A stretch of 64,000 nucleotides of DNA, taken from Ailanthus altissimus. Its lineage: Eukaryota > Streptophyta > Magnoliopsida > Sapindales > Simaroubaceae. Position numbers and translations under genes: made by a program. The DNA lies in contig CAMPEX010000001.1 of assembly GCA_946807835.1 (NCBI GenBank), positions 139,001-203,000 on the forward strand, given 5' to 3'. Positions 23,661 through 35,780 of the stretch are shown here, piece after piece. How positions within the stretch are numbered: position 1 is the first letter of the stretch; each line of letters starts with the position of its first letter. Below the pieces are notes generated by a model, which saw nothing but the letters and a program-made list of their open reading frames with translations, was not told the origin of the DNA and ran no database searches.

Positions 23661-26600
23661 TCATTGGTCAATCCAATCCTTGAACAGCAACATCATATAG
23701 AGAGGAATGTTTACTGCAGCAACGAGTGTAAGCATTCGGAGTGTCCGCAGCAATCTATGGATCAGCAACTTTGTTTTTGATTTGCTTGTTCTTGTAAGCA
23801 ACTTTGTTGTCATGGAATCATCCATATTCATGGAGATCTCTATCTCCTGAGAAATAATTCTTTTAGCTGTAGACCGCATCACAGCATTACCCCTGATACA
23901 AATTAATTAATTAATCAATGACCAAATAAAATAATAAAACAAAACAAAAAGATAAATTCATTTAGCCAAATAACAAGCCAAGTTGACGAAAAACATATCC
24001 CCAATAGCCAGAGATGTGGTGTCCAAGTGTAACACTTGTTATAACTAATGGTATAAAAAAATTATAATAGTGTTGAAGCACCTGTCCACTGTCTCTGATC
24101 TGTCATTTGAATGAGTAATATTGGTATTTATGGGTTTCTGAACAAGATGCATGGATCCTTCGGCATCCCAAACCATCTCGTACTCAAAATTCTCATCTTC
24201 ATTTTTCTCTTTGCTACCACCTTTGAAGATGTTGCAACTTATCAACTGTTTGCTATACCCCACTATATCATTACAGCGGCACCAAAAATTCATTCCACCA
24301 GTTGGCCAAACAAGGAGAGCAATAAGGGTCACTATAAACAGCAAAAGATACCTGGAAATAATCGGAGAATGCAGGTGAGAACATGACCTAGATGATAAGC
24401 TTAGACACAAAAGTGATCATTTTTAATCATCAACCGAGAGAGTTACCATATATAAATGTGTGTTTGCATTGGAAGAAAACACAGATGAGTAGATACTGCT
24501 TCTTCCAGATTGGATGTGTTTAAAAGAGCTGAATTAGTAGTAGATAATAGCATAAAAGATGGATACAAGTTTCCCTGCTGCCAACTTAATGTCCCTACAG
24601 TATGCTGCAAATTTTCACCAATTAATTTCATCTCTCACTAAAACTTATGAAAGTCAAAAACATTAGGTGCTCACCTCCTTTATGGGCCCAAATATTGACT
24701 CATGGGTCACAGTACATTGATCATGGTCATGGCCAGATAAAATGAGGACCTGCAAACTCAATACTGTCACATGGATGGACCTCTATAGGATAGACATCAT
24801 CATTTTTTTCTTTGCTTTCTAAAAATAGAAATGATACCTGCTCGGTTAGTGTGTTTGTAAAATGATAATCACAAAATACAAAATACACTCCACTTTTTAG
24901 CTGTGAAGTAGAAAACAATGCTTTATCAATTAACCTTTCTGTTCAAAAAACACATCTAAGTCCATAACGGATACCATTCCTTCAACATTCTTCTTCCTCT
25001 TATTCTCCTTCTGGATCAATTTCTCAATTTCCAGACCAAGAATGAGAACAAGACAAAACCAAGGTTGATGGTAGGAGGTAGTGGATCTTTGGAAGAAGAT
25101 TGTCAAAGCTTGGAGCTGGCTATAGCATATCAACCCTTTTTCTTTTATCTATATCTATTTGAATCCCATGGTTGTTTAAACAACTTCCAAATTAAAAATG
25201 GGTTTTCTTGAAAACTCATAATTAAAATTTTGAACCTAGATTTGATAGGAGCTAGACGTTATGAGTTGGCTTTAGGATTATCAAAAAAGAGTTATTCTTG
25301 ATGCTGGAGAGAAGATTAGTTGATAGTGGTTTAGGTGGGCTTGTGGGTGTACTGGAGATGATGAAGGCATTTGTCTTAGGTACTTTAGATTCATTTAAGA
25401 AAATTGAAATTATGATGTTCTATACTTAACAAGAAGATCTTACTCAATATTTTATGTAAAAAGAACTAAAGACTTATCAAATTAATTTAAATATCAAATA
25501 TTTTCACCACCATATGCATTTTTCTGTTTTCATTTTTCAAACTCGGTTTTCTTAGAAAATGCTACTGAACATGCTCTCAGGTTTGAAAATACCAAATCAA
25601 ACTCACCATTTTATTTTCATAAATGATTTTAAAAAATGTTATTTTGAAAAACAATAGCAGACACCCTAATACATCTTCAATGCTCCATCAACTGTAGCTT
25701 GAAAACATACTTCAGATGTTTTTATTATTTAAAATGGGATTGATAAGTTTGAGCACCCTACATGGACTGCAGTCTAGCACAAAAGACATGAATAGGATTC
25801 ATCAATTGAAGTGTTATCAAGTGCATGATGTCCTTCCAAAAAAAAAAAGAAGTGATGTCTCTACACTGTACCAAATAGAGGTAAATTGAACTTACAGGTT
25901 TAATCAACTCCAATAAGCGGTTTGAAGACTCCTTCATGATGTAATTCTGGTACCTGTATATAGGACTGTCAATAGTACCCTCTACCACCAAGATTACAAC
26001 TTATTGTAATTAATTCTTCTTTGTCCACTGTATAAGGGAAGAAGAAGCTTACAATATTTCTTGATCATGAACAGTATGCACAATCCGCTGGACATTAGGG
26101 AAGCATGTTCAACTATATAAGTTCATATACTGACAGAAGCATAAGCATTCAGATAGAAAATTCCTTTCAATACTGTGAAAATCACAGCAAATATTATAAG
26201 TACGTATAAAGAGTGACAACAACTAACAAGTATTCTTTGCTTAAAGTTAACTTCTCAAAAGGTAAGAAAGTAACACCTGATTGATAGGGGGGGAATTACG
26301 ATGAGGGCCACAAGGAGTCCAATCTCTCCGATATAATGGAATATGTGTCAATAATACCCTTGGAAGCAATTGAACATCTGGAGGAAGGCAAAAGAATATG
26401 TAAGAACCACTCTTATGTTATTAACACCAGCTGACAACAAAGTAAATATTATGTACCTACAGATACATTTTTAACAAAATCCCAAGTTGAAGAAGCCAGG
26501 TTTCCTTTTGGATGTCCTGTACGTAACAAAACCACTTGCATCATTTCTTAAAGTTCCATACTTTAGCATTTTGTAACAAATATCAAAATGACTTATTTAA

Positions 26601-29466
26601 AAGCTACCAATTGAAGTGACTCATTTTGATTGCAGAATAAAACAATATGCCTAACTTATTTTTCTTAAGAGATAAAATCCACTTCAAGTGTACTATGCAT
26701 GAATTTACTTCCTATGTTTGAGCATAGACAACAATAGGTAATACAAAGTACAGAAGGAAAACCATATAGTTTAAACAAATAAATTATCCATCCAAAGCAT
26801 CAAACCAAAAAAATGGCTGCAAATGGTCTAACTCCACAAACACAAAGCACAGATTTTATACACCACTCTAAAATACATTCAAGGAAATCAGTGTACTTTT
26901 TGTTAAAATGTTAAAACCACCTAATGGTTATAGGTTTCCTTAGGGCCGTAAGTTATTTATTAGAACTCGTTCATTGACTATGAAATTAAATTCTCATTCT
27001 AAAGAAGAAAGAGGTATGAAAGGGAAAAGTAAAGAGAAATAGTAGAATAAAATTGATGAAAGTCTGAAACAATGAATAGTTAAAAAGAATTCTTCATTCT
27101 TTACCTTGGAATCATATGCTTATTCAAGATAAGCAGAATCTATGCATAACAGATAGTATCAGTAAAAGAAGAAACTACCTCATTTTATAAAAGGACATAA
27201 TATTGAGAAGACTCACAATCATTTTTTGACAGCAGCAAAGATTTTGGTGACATCCTTTTGCTACAAGAATAAGTTTATCTTTCTCACTATGACAATTTAT
27301 AATGTTTTGGAAATTTTAAAGATTTTTAATGTCACTAATACAACCCTTCAATTGATAATTATGAAGAAACTCAATAATTATGAGGTTGGCAATGCCAGCA
27401 CACTGAAGCCAACAAAACAAATGGGCATAATCATGGTGTTGTACCTTATGTCAAAATTGATCTATAGCTTTTGGTTTTCAATTAAGTTACAACACCTGTA
27501 TAGTCACACTTTCAAATAAATAAGGTCCAAAATGCCATTGTACCATAAGATCCAAAATGATCGCAATGCTTTACATTTCATTAGATACAACTTTATCTAA
27601 TCATTCTTAAAAACTGCAAAATAAAGAAACAGAAAACAGAAAAAAGAAAAAATAACAAACACCAATGGATCTATAAAACAATAAAATAAATAAGTCAAGC
27701 AGTCACTTGATATCAAAATGAATTTTCTTGATATTGATATGTATCACCACAATCAAGATGTTAGATAATTTCCTAGATGTAGATGATAATTGCAATTTTG
27801 ATGTAAGGAGTGAGGGACGAAAAACAGCTACTGATTCCAGAAGCATTAGAAAGAAACTTACAAACTTAAGGACTTATATCAAAACTATAGGTTTTAGCTA
27901 GACATCCGTACAAAAATAAAGTAGGAACAAATAATGATTCATTTTTCTCTGAATGTTTGTTGTCATTGTAATGTTGAGTTAAAGAAGAGTTGGCCACTTG
28001 TTAATTTACCATCTAGAGTTTGGGCATCAACAACAATGAACTCAACTTTTCCAACTGCAAATCTATAGTTTCTCTTCCCAAATTCCTTTTCATAGCGTCC
28101 AATGACCTGTAAACATGTAAACTATAACTTAATAAACAATTAAGAAACCATGAATGAAACACTAGAGGAGGTCCAAGAAAGAGCATCTATTACTATCAAT
28201 CATGTAAACTACAACTTACTAGCTTTATGAGGTCTGAGAAAGTAAAAACAAGTCTACTCACTACTCAATAGAACTCATACACTGCAACTTCCAAAACAAT
28301 TTGGGCCAATTCAACTTGTAATATATGTACAGAGGATCCTCATAAAGCTTGACTTCTGAGATTCTCAATAAAAAAGATTTTGCAAATATTTCCATAATAA
28401 ATAAAAATTTCATGCCAGGCATATTCTTCACCTATCTCTAACTAGCATTGTGGACATCCCTTCATGTTTATTCTCTCTTTCTTCACTCTCATAGTCTCAT
28501 TTTCATAGGTAACATCAATTAATATTACTTTTGATCAAAGCACGTAAGATTTGAGGAAGAAAATAGTACTTTTGATGATGATAGTATTACCTCCGGTTTA
28601 CTAGAGTGCAGAGCTGCATAGCCAATATCATGATTTCCAGCAAGATAGTAAACTTGGATATCTCTATATCTCAATTGATTTTTCAAGCCAAATATATGCT
28701 TAAAGCGGCTTAAAGATTCCTGCCATCTAACCATTGACAGAATGCGAAAGGACATTAGTGGAACAGAAATATTTCTCTTTTTTTTTTTTTGGTTATAAAA
28801 GAAATTTAAATCATACAGGGCTCTTTCTTACTCTTCATCTGACAAATAAGGACCCCCATCAAAATGATCACCCAAAAACAAAACCACGTCAGGTTTGAAA
28901 GGCAGGATAGATGCAAAAAATGCTCTGCGCATGTACAAATCGGTATAGAACTGTGCGATTTCAAGAGCAAGTGATTTTGGAGGCAGATGAAGGGAGGTTT
29001 TATCCATGAGCTGTTAAAAGAAAAGAATAGAGCTAGCAAATTCAGTGGGAAATGAACAATTGGAAGTGCAGCTAAGCAAGAGTTTGAGCAAATTCACCTG
29101 TGGATCTGCAAGAACGGCGACTCTAACATAATCACGACGCCCAGGCATAGGCCCAGGGCCATCCATCTGAAATCGCATGTAGAACGAGCATTGCATCAGT
29201 ATATAAATATGAGAAAGATGATGATGATGCCTTCCTACAATACAACTACAACTACGAGTATATGAGGCAACAATACTCTTTTCCGGCTGGTAAATCTAGT
29301 CAATAATCCATTCGAACAACAACTGGCTTCGGCATGGAAATTAAATTAAATTTACCGAGGAACAAGACCAGAGAGAGGGAATCCAAAATGCAAACATCTC
29401 GCCGTATAGAAGAGTGAGAGTCCATGTCAAGCACAGCACTACCGTCAACTTCTGATGCGGCTTCAT
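23661..29466 (-). CDS. PGAP5/MPPE1-like calcineurin-type metallophosphoesterase, 13 exons
   Basis: I assembled 13 exons with GT-AG introns and a continuous 526-codon frame (minus strand): 29466-29356, 29166-29098, 29010-28832, 28726-28591, 28106-28010, 26516-26457, 26377-26277, 26087-26053, 25953-25896, 24749-24675, 24604-24447, 24351-24082, 23892-23661. One membrane segment lies at residues 7-33. Phosphoesterase motifs follow: ADPQ (D58), GDHFDGG (D108), GNHD (151-153), LTHIPLYR (H229) and GHDH (H289, H291). Two hydrophobic segments end the protein (361-375, 503-520). Mammalian PGAP5/MPPE1 and yeast Ted1/Cdc1 act in the secretory pathway, and PGAP5 trims a phosphoethanolamine side branch from GPI anchors; the same role here is inference. 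The start follows the hydrophobic N terminus of plant relatives; an in-frame ATG also occurs at 29571. Introns 5 (1492 bases) and 9 (1146) are the largest. The gene looks intact. Confidence 0.9.
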
Positions 29467-30130
29467 CACAATCACAATCACATGAGCAGGAATTTCTTTT
29501 TCTTTCGTTCCGCGGCTCAGGAATAGCGATGGAATTAGATTATATTTTGGTCCGGATGGTAAAATGCCCACGGGGATGGGACTGTCGGGCCGGCCGAATG
29601 GAACGATGATGGAGTGCTTTTGGTGAAAGTGGGATATATGGAAAAATTATTTTTTAAATTATTAATAGGTGAAGGTCTTTTTTATCAATATAATAAATAT
29701 AATTTTTTAATATATATTTATTATAATAATTTATTAATTTTTATTTTATAATTTATATTTAACTACTTTAATTATATATTTTTCTTAATGAAAAATATAT
29801 AAAATAAAAATTTATAAATTTATTTTTTATTATAAATAATAAAAAGATTTTTGTTTTTAAGTTAAACTACCATTAATTTTAGTAAAATTAGGAGGTTAAC
29901 AAGAAAATTAATGATGTTAGGTACTAGATTATTAAATTCTTATTTTTTTTATTTTTTATTTTTATTTTTTATTTATTTTAAAATTTATTAATTAATTACT
30001 ATTTGTATTATTGAAATATATTGTTATATTATTATACCTTATTAGTTTGATACTTTATTTTTTCAATCATAATAGAAATTAAATTTTTATATTGTTAAAA
30101 TTTGTAATTATAAATTAATATTTAAATTTT
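29467..30130. other. Upstream region of the PGAP5-like gene, then AT-rich DNA
   Basis: The first 150 bases upstream of the start codon are comparatively GC-rich (GGGCCGGCCG near 29588), as expected for a 5' untranslated region and promoter. From about 29640 the DNA turns extremely AT-rich. I could not place a TATA box with confidence. Confidence 0.45.
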
Positions 30131-30230
30131 TTTTTTTACATAGGAGATGGGGGATTTGAACCTAGATATTTTATATGTATTGCAAACCCTTTAACCATTA
30201 AACCATTTAAGTAAGTGTATTTAATATTTA
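30131..30230 (-). mobile_element. tRNA-derived SINE-like element
   Basis: On the minus strand an A box TGGTTTAATGG (30205-30195) and a B box GGTTCAAATCC (30162-30152) both match the polymerase III consensus at every fixed position and lie 32 bases apart. An A-rich tail (TAAAAAAAAAA, complement of 30127-30138) follows in the right direction. It cannot be a working tRNA gene, since the cloverleaf does not close. A SINE, possibly truncated, is the best reading. Confidence 0.6.
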
Positions 30231-31212
30231 ATATTAATAAATAAAAGAATAAAAAATGGGGCAGAGATAGAAAAGACATTCCCGGGGATTATTCATCCCA
30301 ACTTCGTCAAAAGTTTTAGAAAACGGAATGAAAATGAGACTTAAAATAAAAAATAGGATAGGATATAAGAAAAACCTCTTCACTCCAGCCTTACCTTATT
30401 GTCATCCTTATATTTTGGTCACTCAAAGCGAATTATGCTGTATATACCACTAAACTTTCAAAATTTCATAACATATATGCCTCACAAATATTTTAAAAAG
30501 AATAAGTAAAAGATTGTATTACCAAAATTTACATTATTAAATTAAAAAAATTAAAATGTCATTAAACACATTTTTCTAACTTTATAATTTTCACGAGTCC
30601 TTCAAATTTTTAAGCATCAATCGTTCAATGAAGATCATAAATTTGTAATGGAGTTGATTCTTATTTTAGAATAGTATGATCACCAAGTTCACAGCAATTG
30701 CAAAGATTGTAATTACTAAGTCCGTAGCAGCATTGCAATCTCTCTCTTTATTTGTTTCATTTTTATTCAATAAAAAAATAATTGTGTATTGTTTCTTTTT
30801 AGATTCTGGCCCACATGCCTACTTACTACAAAGTCCAGTTCATTTAATGTAGGACATAATGTTGAACTCATAAGCATGGGCTCAGAAGTTATAGGGGTAT
30901 ATGAATATTCTCGGCCTGACTTGTAGACCTCATCTTGCTAGAATCATTCTCAATCATCAGGGATCCACTTTGATCTAATTGACGACCATGGTCATGCATG
31001 AACATGTTTAAATAGATTTGCCACCAAAAATTGTGGATTCAATATATTTTCAACAATACGACTCTAACAATTTTGGCATGAATCATACACCGACAAGAAA
31101 GGATTGATCTTATTTGGGTAAAACTCTAATACAAGAATTCAATAATGAAAAGTTTTAATGCTTTTTAATCCTAATAAGATTTCATGACTACGCAATGAAC
31201 TTACTTGCAACC
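30231..31212. other. Intergenic DNA, probably U3 of an LTR in its right half
   Basis: No gene is visible. The stretch from about 30790 on is less AT-rich and leads into a TATA box and R-like region, so it may be the U3 of a retrotransposon LTR whose start I could not find. Confidence 0.35.
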
Positions 31213-31213
31213 A

Positions 31214-31224
31214 TATAAATAGGT
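31214..31224 (+). promoter_or_regulatory. TATA box of an LTR-like unit
   Basis: TATAAATAGGT lies about 130 bases before the duplicated GCTGACTTAAGCATC block, the spacing seen in LTRs of several plant gypsy elements between TATA box and downstream R region. This rests on pattern only. Confidence 0.4.
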
Positions 31225-31341
31225 GTAAATTGTTGATCTAAAAGAAAGATCAGACACATTACTAAAACTAGACTTCAAACTTTATTGACAAGTTCTAAGC
31301 TTTTTTTACTCTAAAAAAATCTATCTTTATTTTTTGTTTAC

Positions 31342-31550
31342 CCTTTCATTGTCTTTCTATTTTTATTTATTTTTATCCTTTTCCAGTTGTTGCTGACTTA
31401 AGCATCAAAATGTCATCGTCAAAAAAACTTCTGGCATAGCCTAATCCTTCATTGTCTTTCTATTTTAATTTTTTTTTACCCTTTTCTAGTTATCGCTGAC
31501 TTAAGCATCAAAGTGTCATCGTCAAAAAAACTTCTGGCATAGCCTAATCC
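31342..31550 (+). repeat. 104-bp tandem duplication in an LTR-like unit
   Basis: Copies at 31342-31445 and 31446-31550 share TTCATTGTCTTTCTATTTT at the start, GCTGACTTAAGCATCAAA in the middle and AAACTTCTGGCATAGCCTAA at the end, with a few substitutions and indels. The middle motif resembles LTR sequences of plant gypsy elements. Confidence 0.8.
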
Positions 31551-32024
31551 CTTTTTTGGTTATAGGATTTTCAACAAGCCCAATACTCTTAAAGTAGACC
31601 AAACAAACCTAGTTTCTCTTAAAGTCTAGTTGTTGTTCCTAAGTGAAAGAAATTCAACTCATTGATCAAGGGTTGATGAAATTTTTTGGTCAACAATTTA
31701 GCGTTATTTAGGATAAGCAAACAAAAGTTATTAAACACAAGGACAAAAATCATGAAAAATGTGTATTCAAATACTGTAGTTACGCACTTTATGGTCACTC
31801 AAAATAGTGAATATAATCCACAAGTTTATGGGAACTTGGGTTACAAAATCAAGAACAATCTATAAAAGTTTGAAATAACAATATACCATACTAAATTGGG
31901 GAATCACTAGCCTAGTGAGAAGTATTGGAAGAAGATTTGAGAAGAAAGTGATATGATAGAGATGAGTTAAGAGACTTGATGGTAGAAGTACTATAGAAAT
32001 GTAAGAATCTAGCAAGGGCGCAAG
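31551..32024. other. Intergenic DNA
   Basis: I see no gene or recognisable element in this stretch between the LTR-like duplication and the family A 5' LTR. It may be the internal leader of the preceding LTR-like unit. Confidence 0.3.
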
Positions 32025-34445
32025 TGTTGGGATTTGTGCTTACGTGTCATCCCAAAATGTATAAATATTTAATGATAGTATTTATACAATTATCATTTTT
32101 AATAAAATCGTTAATATTATTTATAATTATAATGGTAAGATGCTTGTATCATTTCGAACATTGTATGATCTGAACAAGTTCAGATCTAGTCTAAAGAAGT
32201 TTAGATCAGTGCTAAGAGTTAGCAACGCTAATAGTTATAAATACTAAAAGTTAATGCTACTAAGAGTTAGTGATACTAAGAGTTAGAGCCTTGTCTGAAA
32301 TAGGACAATAACCTGGGAATATATTAGTAATGACATAGCTGCAAGGAGTTGCAGATGGTGTTAGAAAATGTCACTATATAAGTATGTCCTTAAACATAAT
32401 GTTCCTGATCTAATTTCATTAATGCGGGTCTATCGATGGAACCCATTAATATAGATTAATGTATGTCTATATCTGAATGGTCTAGATAGTTAGTCTTAAC
32501 AAACCATGAGTTTAGTGGAAGCTCGTATAGAGATGCAGGTATTTAGTAAGGACTGAATATTGAACAGACTCACGAGGACCTCCAATAGACATCTCATAAA
32601 GTCGTCAATGGAAGGTCTTCCGAGTTGAGTAGTATTTGTGGTCTTTTGACCTGAGCACCATGGTGGGCTTATGAGTGATCCACTATGCTTTGGTTTCAAG
32701 CATGTCAAAAATCTTTCATGGTCTGATCGTTGGGTATCGTTGGGTATGGTTCGATGCTTATGGAGTTCGATGTGCGTAGATATGGGATCCATTAACTCAC
32801 ATGAGTGGGTTGTATATCCTGATGATCCGATTTTATATTTCAGAAAATCTTGTGGTCACAAGCATAATCCTCGGAAAATATATTCCGAAGGAATAAATAA
32901 TATCACAAAAGTATTTGTGAATATTATTTAATGAAATATAAATATGGAGATAAGTTCATGGTTGAGCAAATAGAGATTTGACGGTGATGATCTATATCTC
33001 TACTCTTCAAGGATATAATTAATGGAGGGATTATACGAATATACAATAACCTCAACGTGCCTGGTCTAACACACTGATTTGTAATATCCGTAACGTATCT
33101 GTGGGACATCATTTACGAACGTATAGAAGAGATCCATATGACAAATCAGGTGTGAACCTAGAGAGTCTCACAATATGAAGTGTACTCGTTGCGCACTAAG
33201 GTAGCGAATTTGATTGAATTATTTAGGGATCCCTCGGGATGTACATTTGTCAAGACTTAATTGTTAAGTAAATTAATCAATTAATTAACAAGGGTTGTTA
33301 ATTAATATAATATTAACAAGTGGCAAAATTTGTTCTATGATTTGATTTTACCTTTGTCAAGACTTAATTGTTAAGTAAATCACTCAATTAATTAACAAGG
33401 GTTGTTAATTAATAAAATATTAATAAGTGGCAAAATTTATTCTATGATTTAATTTTACCTTTTTACCATTTAACCTTAGTAGTAAAAATTAATAAGTAAT
33501 TATTCAAAATTATTTTTGAATAATTAAATTATATATTATTATTATATTATTAGATAATATTATAATATATATAAATCATGGCATTGCATTTTAATACAAT
33601 GAGGGGCCTAAATGTTGACCATTTATTTACTCATTATAATTAAAATAATTATATTTGTTAGGTAAAAATTAATTTAGGTGGCCATTATTCTAGTGCTTGG
33701 TTAAATTAATCTTAAGTGGGAGACCAACAATAAAATTGGTAGAGCACTTAATTTGTTTAATCAAAATATTGAATAACAAAAACGTTTTGGAAAACAATTG
33801 AAAGGATTCATTCAATTTTGGGAGCAAAAATTCGGCCAAGAATTTTGAGGTAAAAGGGAGAGTTTTATTTTTGTTCTTTCAAGTGTTGAAAAAATGTAAA
33901 AACTTCTCTTCATCTCCTTCTCTAATGAATAGCCCAAAAGGAATAAAAAGAAAACAGAGAAAAAGATAATTATTTTAGATAAGAGTTGTTGAAATAATTA
34001 TCATGTGGAAATTATTTCTAAGAATTAATACAAAAGTTATATAGAAAATATTTATCATCTCCATTTAAGAAATAAAATTGTATTCAAAAGAGTTTGAATA
34101 CATGTTGCTGAAAATTCTAAAATTAAGCTACCATTCTAGCTTCTTAATCCCACCAAAAGTTATGGACTAGAATTATTCAACATATACTTCAATGTGAGCT
34201 CTACATATGGATTGTTGGAGGACTTGAAGAATTTGTAAAGCTACATTCATTAAGTAAGTGTTTTACATAATGTTTTAATACAATTGTTCATCATGTTTAT
34301 AAATGTATAATTGTTATACTTATTCATATATATGATATATGTGTTTAATTGTTAAATTGGGTGTATTTGTTAACATGTTTCCGCTACATACAATAATTTT
34401 TAAAATTATGTATACACTCATATGTCACACACTCGATTTCCAACA
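32025..34445 (+). mobile_element. Family A copia 5' LTR
   Basis: It starts TGTTGGGATTTGTGCTTACG and ends CGATTTCCAACA, followed by a primer binding site. At 2421 bases it is the longest family A LTR here. It contains a local direct repeat (33240-33345 and 33356-33460, around CAAGACTTAATTGTTAAGTAA), which accounts for part of its extra length. The conserved stem-loop is at 34133-34173. The frames at 32496-33112 are shadows. The proposed partner is 39254-41425, but the flanks (GCAAG left, AATTT right) do not match. Confidence 0.8.
34133..34173 (+). other. Conserved LTR stem-loop, copy H3
   Basis: The outer arms ATTCTAG and CTAGAAT pair perfectly. The inner arms TTCTTAA and TTATGGA pair with one mismatch and one wobble. 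The loop holds TCCCACCAAAAG. It lies about 270 bases before the LTR end. Confidence 0.65.
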
Positions 34446-34447
34446 AA

Positions 34448-34459
34448 TGATATCAGAGC
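34448..34459 (+). other. Primer binding site of the family A element
   Basis: TGATATCAGAGC differs at one position from the initiator-Met-tRNA site TGGTATCAGAGC and follows the LTR end after two bases. It marks the start of internal sequence. Confidence 0.8.
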
Positions 34460-34699
34460 ATGTTAAATTGAGTATGTGATAATTCTTGTTGTTGAATATG
34501 TTTACATGTTGATGTTGTATATTTGAACAACTTGATGATGTTTAAATTTCAACATGGTGATGTATGATGTTTGAACATGATAATGATCATATTGTGTTTC
34601 TGGGTTGTTGAAGTGTTATATAGAATATTTAGAATGCCTGAAAATAGTAAAAATTACATTTTGAAGTGTTTAAAGTGTAAGAAAAATAGTTTATATCAA

Positions 34700-35003
34700 A
34701 AAACACCGCGGCGTTAGGGATATAATGCTGGGGCGTTCATGTATTAACATGAACGTTGTAGCTTTCATCATTTAACGCAGCAGCGTTATTTTACTAATGT
34801 GGAAGCGTTTATTATATAACGTGGAGGTGTTGGATAAAACTAACGCCGAGGCGTTAATGTATTTAAAGCCGGGGTGTTTATGTGTTAAACGTCAGGGCAT
34901 TATTAATGATAAAAGTAGGGGCGTTCTTAATGATGAACGTAGGAGAGTTAAGGAGTTTAACGCTAGAGCATTCATTAGACAGAAACCCATGGCGTTTTAG
35001 GTT
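34700..35003 (+). repeat. Array of short palindromes, AACGC-n-GCGTT type, period about 23
   Basis: About 13 units follow each other, each built on AACGC(C)nn(G)GCGTT with an AT spacer. Examples are AACGCAGCAGCGTT (34775), AACGCCGAGGCGTT (34842) and AACGTAGGAGAGTT (34937). The best units are perfect palindromes around 2-4 central bases; others keep pairing with wobble. The array lies in the leader, between the primer site and the first recognisable polyprotein motif. A 67-codon frame through it is a by-product of the repeat. Confidence 0.75.
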
Positions 35004-35285
35004 GGAGACACAAAAAAAGTATTTTTTTTTTGAAGCATTATATTGTATAATGCTATAATGTTTAACTTCTAACACTGATCATTCCAAATATAATACTTCT
35101 ATTTGAAAATTATTTCAAGTGAAGTATATTTAATACAATTATAATTGTTATAGTATTGTATTAAAATAACAAATCATTTGTTTACATTATTAACTACAAT
35201 GGGAACCCTATTGGTGGGAGTTAGTTGTGCTTACGTAAATAAATATACTAATTATGAATTAGATTCGTATGAGATGCGAAAATTT

Positions 35286-35286
35286 A

Positions 35287-35323
<37 letters not shown>
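35286..35323. repeat. (TTA)n microsatellite
   Basis: About twelve TTA units form an uninterrupted simple repeat inside the family A leader. Confidence 0.9.
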
Positions 35324-35324
<1 letters not shown>

Positions 35325-35420
35325 TTCTAATAAATATTAATTAATGAAATAATAATTAAAATTAAAAATATCTCTTAATCAGATTGAATAGTATTATATT
35401 ATAAGATAATATTATACAAT

Positions 35421-35780
35421 GATTCGTCTTATCAATACAGTATTAGACGAGTCATTTCGATCAGTTCCAATTTGCTATAGCGTAAGGGATTGGTCGGGGT
35501 GATTCGGGCTATGCTGGTTAAATATAAGATAAGGCAAATATACGCAATTGTATTACTTTATATTGCTACAGCGTGAGGGTAATACTATTAACATATATTT
35601 GATGATTGACAAGTTAATCTGGAATACACTTATCCAATATTACTACAGCGTGAGGATAAGGTGTATTTAGGATCAATAGTAAAAGTTGCAAGAGATGCTA
35701 TTGACAAGAGTTGTCTACCTTTTGGGTTTACAAAGGTCAATATTGTTACAGCGTGAGGCTAGAGTAAAATGTCAATGGGG
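35421..35780 (+). other. Array of hairpins with a shared loop motif
   Basis: The motif TATTGCTACAGCGTGAGG recurs at 35471 (TTTGCTATAGCGTAAGG), 35561, 35638 (TATTACTACAGCGTGAGG) and 35741 (TATTGTTACAGCGTGAGG). It lies between complementary arms that differ from copy to copy: GTATTAC / GTAATAC (35550-35556, 35579-35585), AATACACTTATCC / GGATAAGGTGTATT (35623-35635, 35654-35667, one bulge), and CCAAT / ATTGG at the first. A fifth hairpin at 35421-35453 has GATTCGTCT / AGACGAGTC. The last copy has no good stem. No protein coding is visible here. Confidence 0.65.

Noticed and set aside
24111..24386. Plus-strand frames of 75-91 codons
   Set aside because: They are antisense to exon 12 of the PGAP5-like gene, whose frame is supported by splice phases and homology.
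30152..30205. tRNA gene suggested by A and B boxes
   Set aside because: The boxes are perfect but the sequence between and around them does not fold into a cloverleaf; a SINE fits better.
34797..35000. 67-codon frame in the leader of the family A element
   Set aside because: It arises from the 23-bp palindromic repeat, whose period is not constant; no coding signal beyond repetition.
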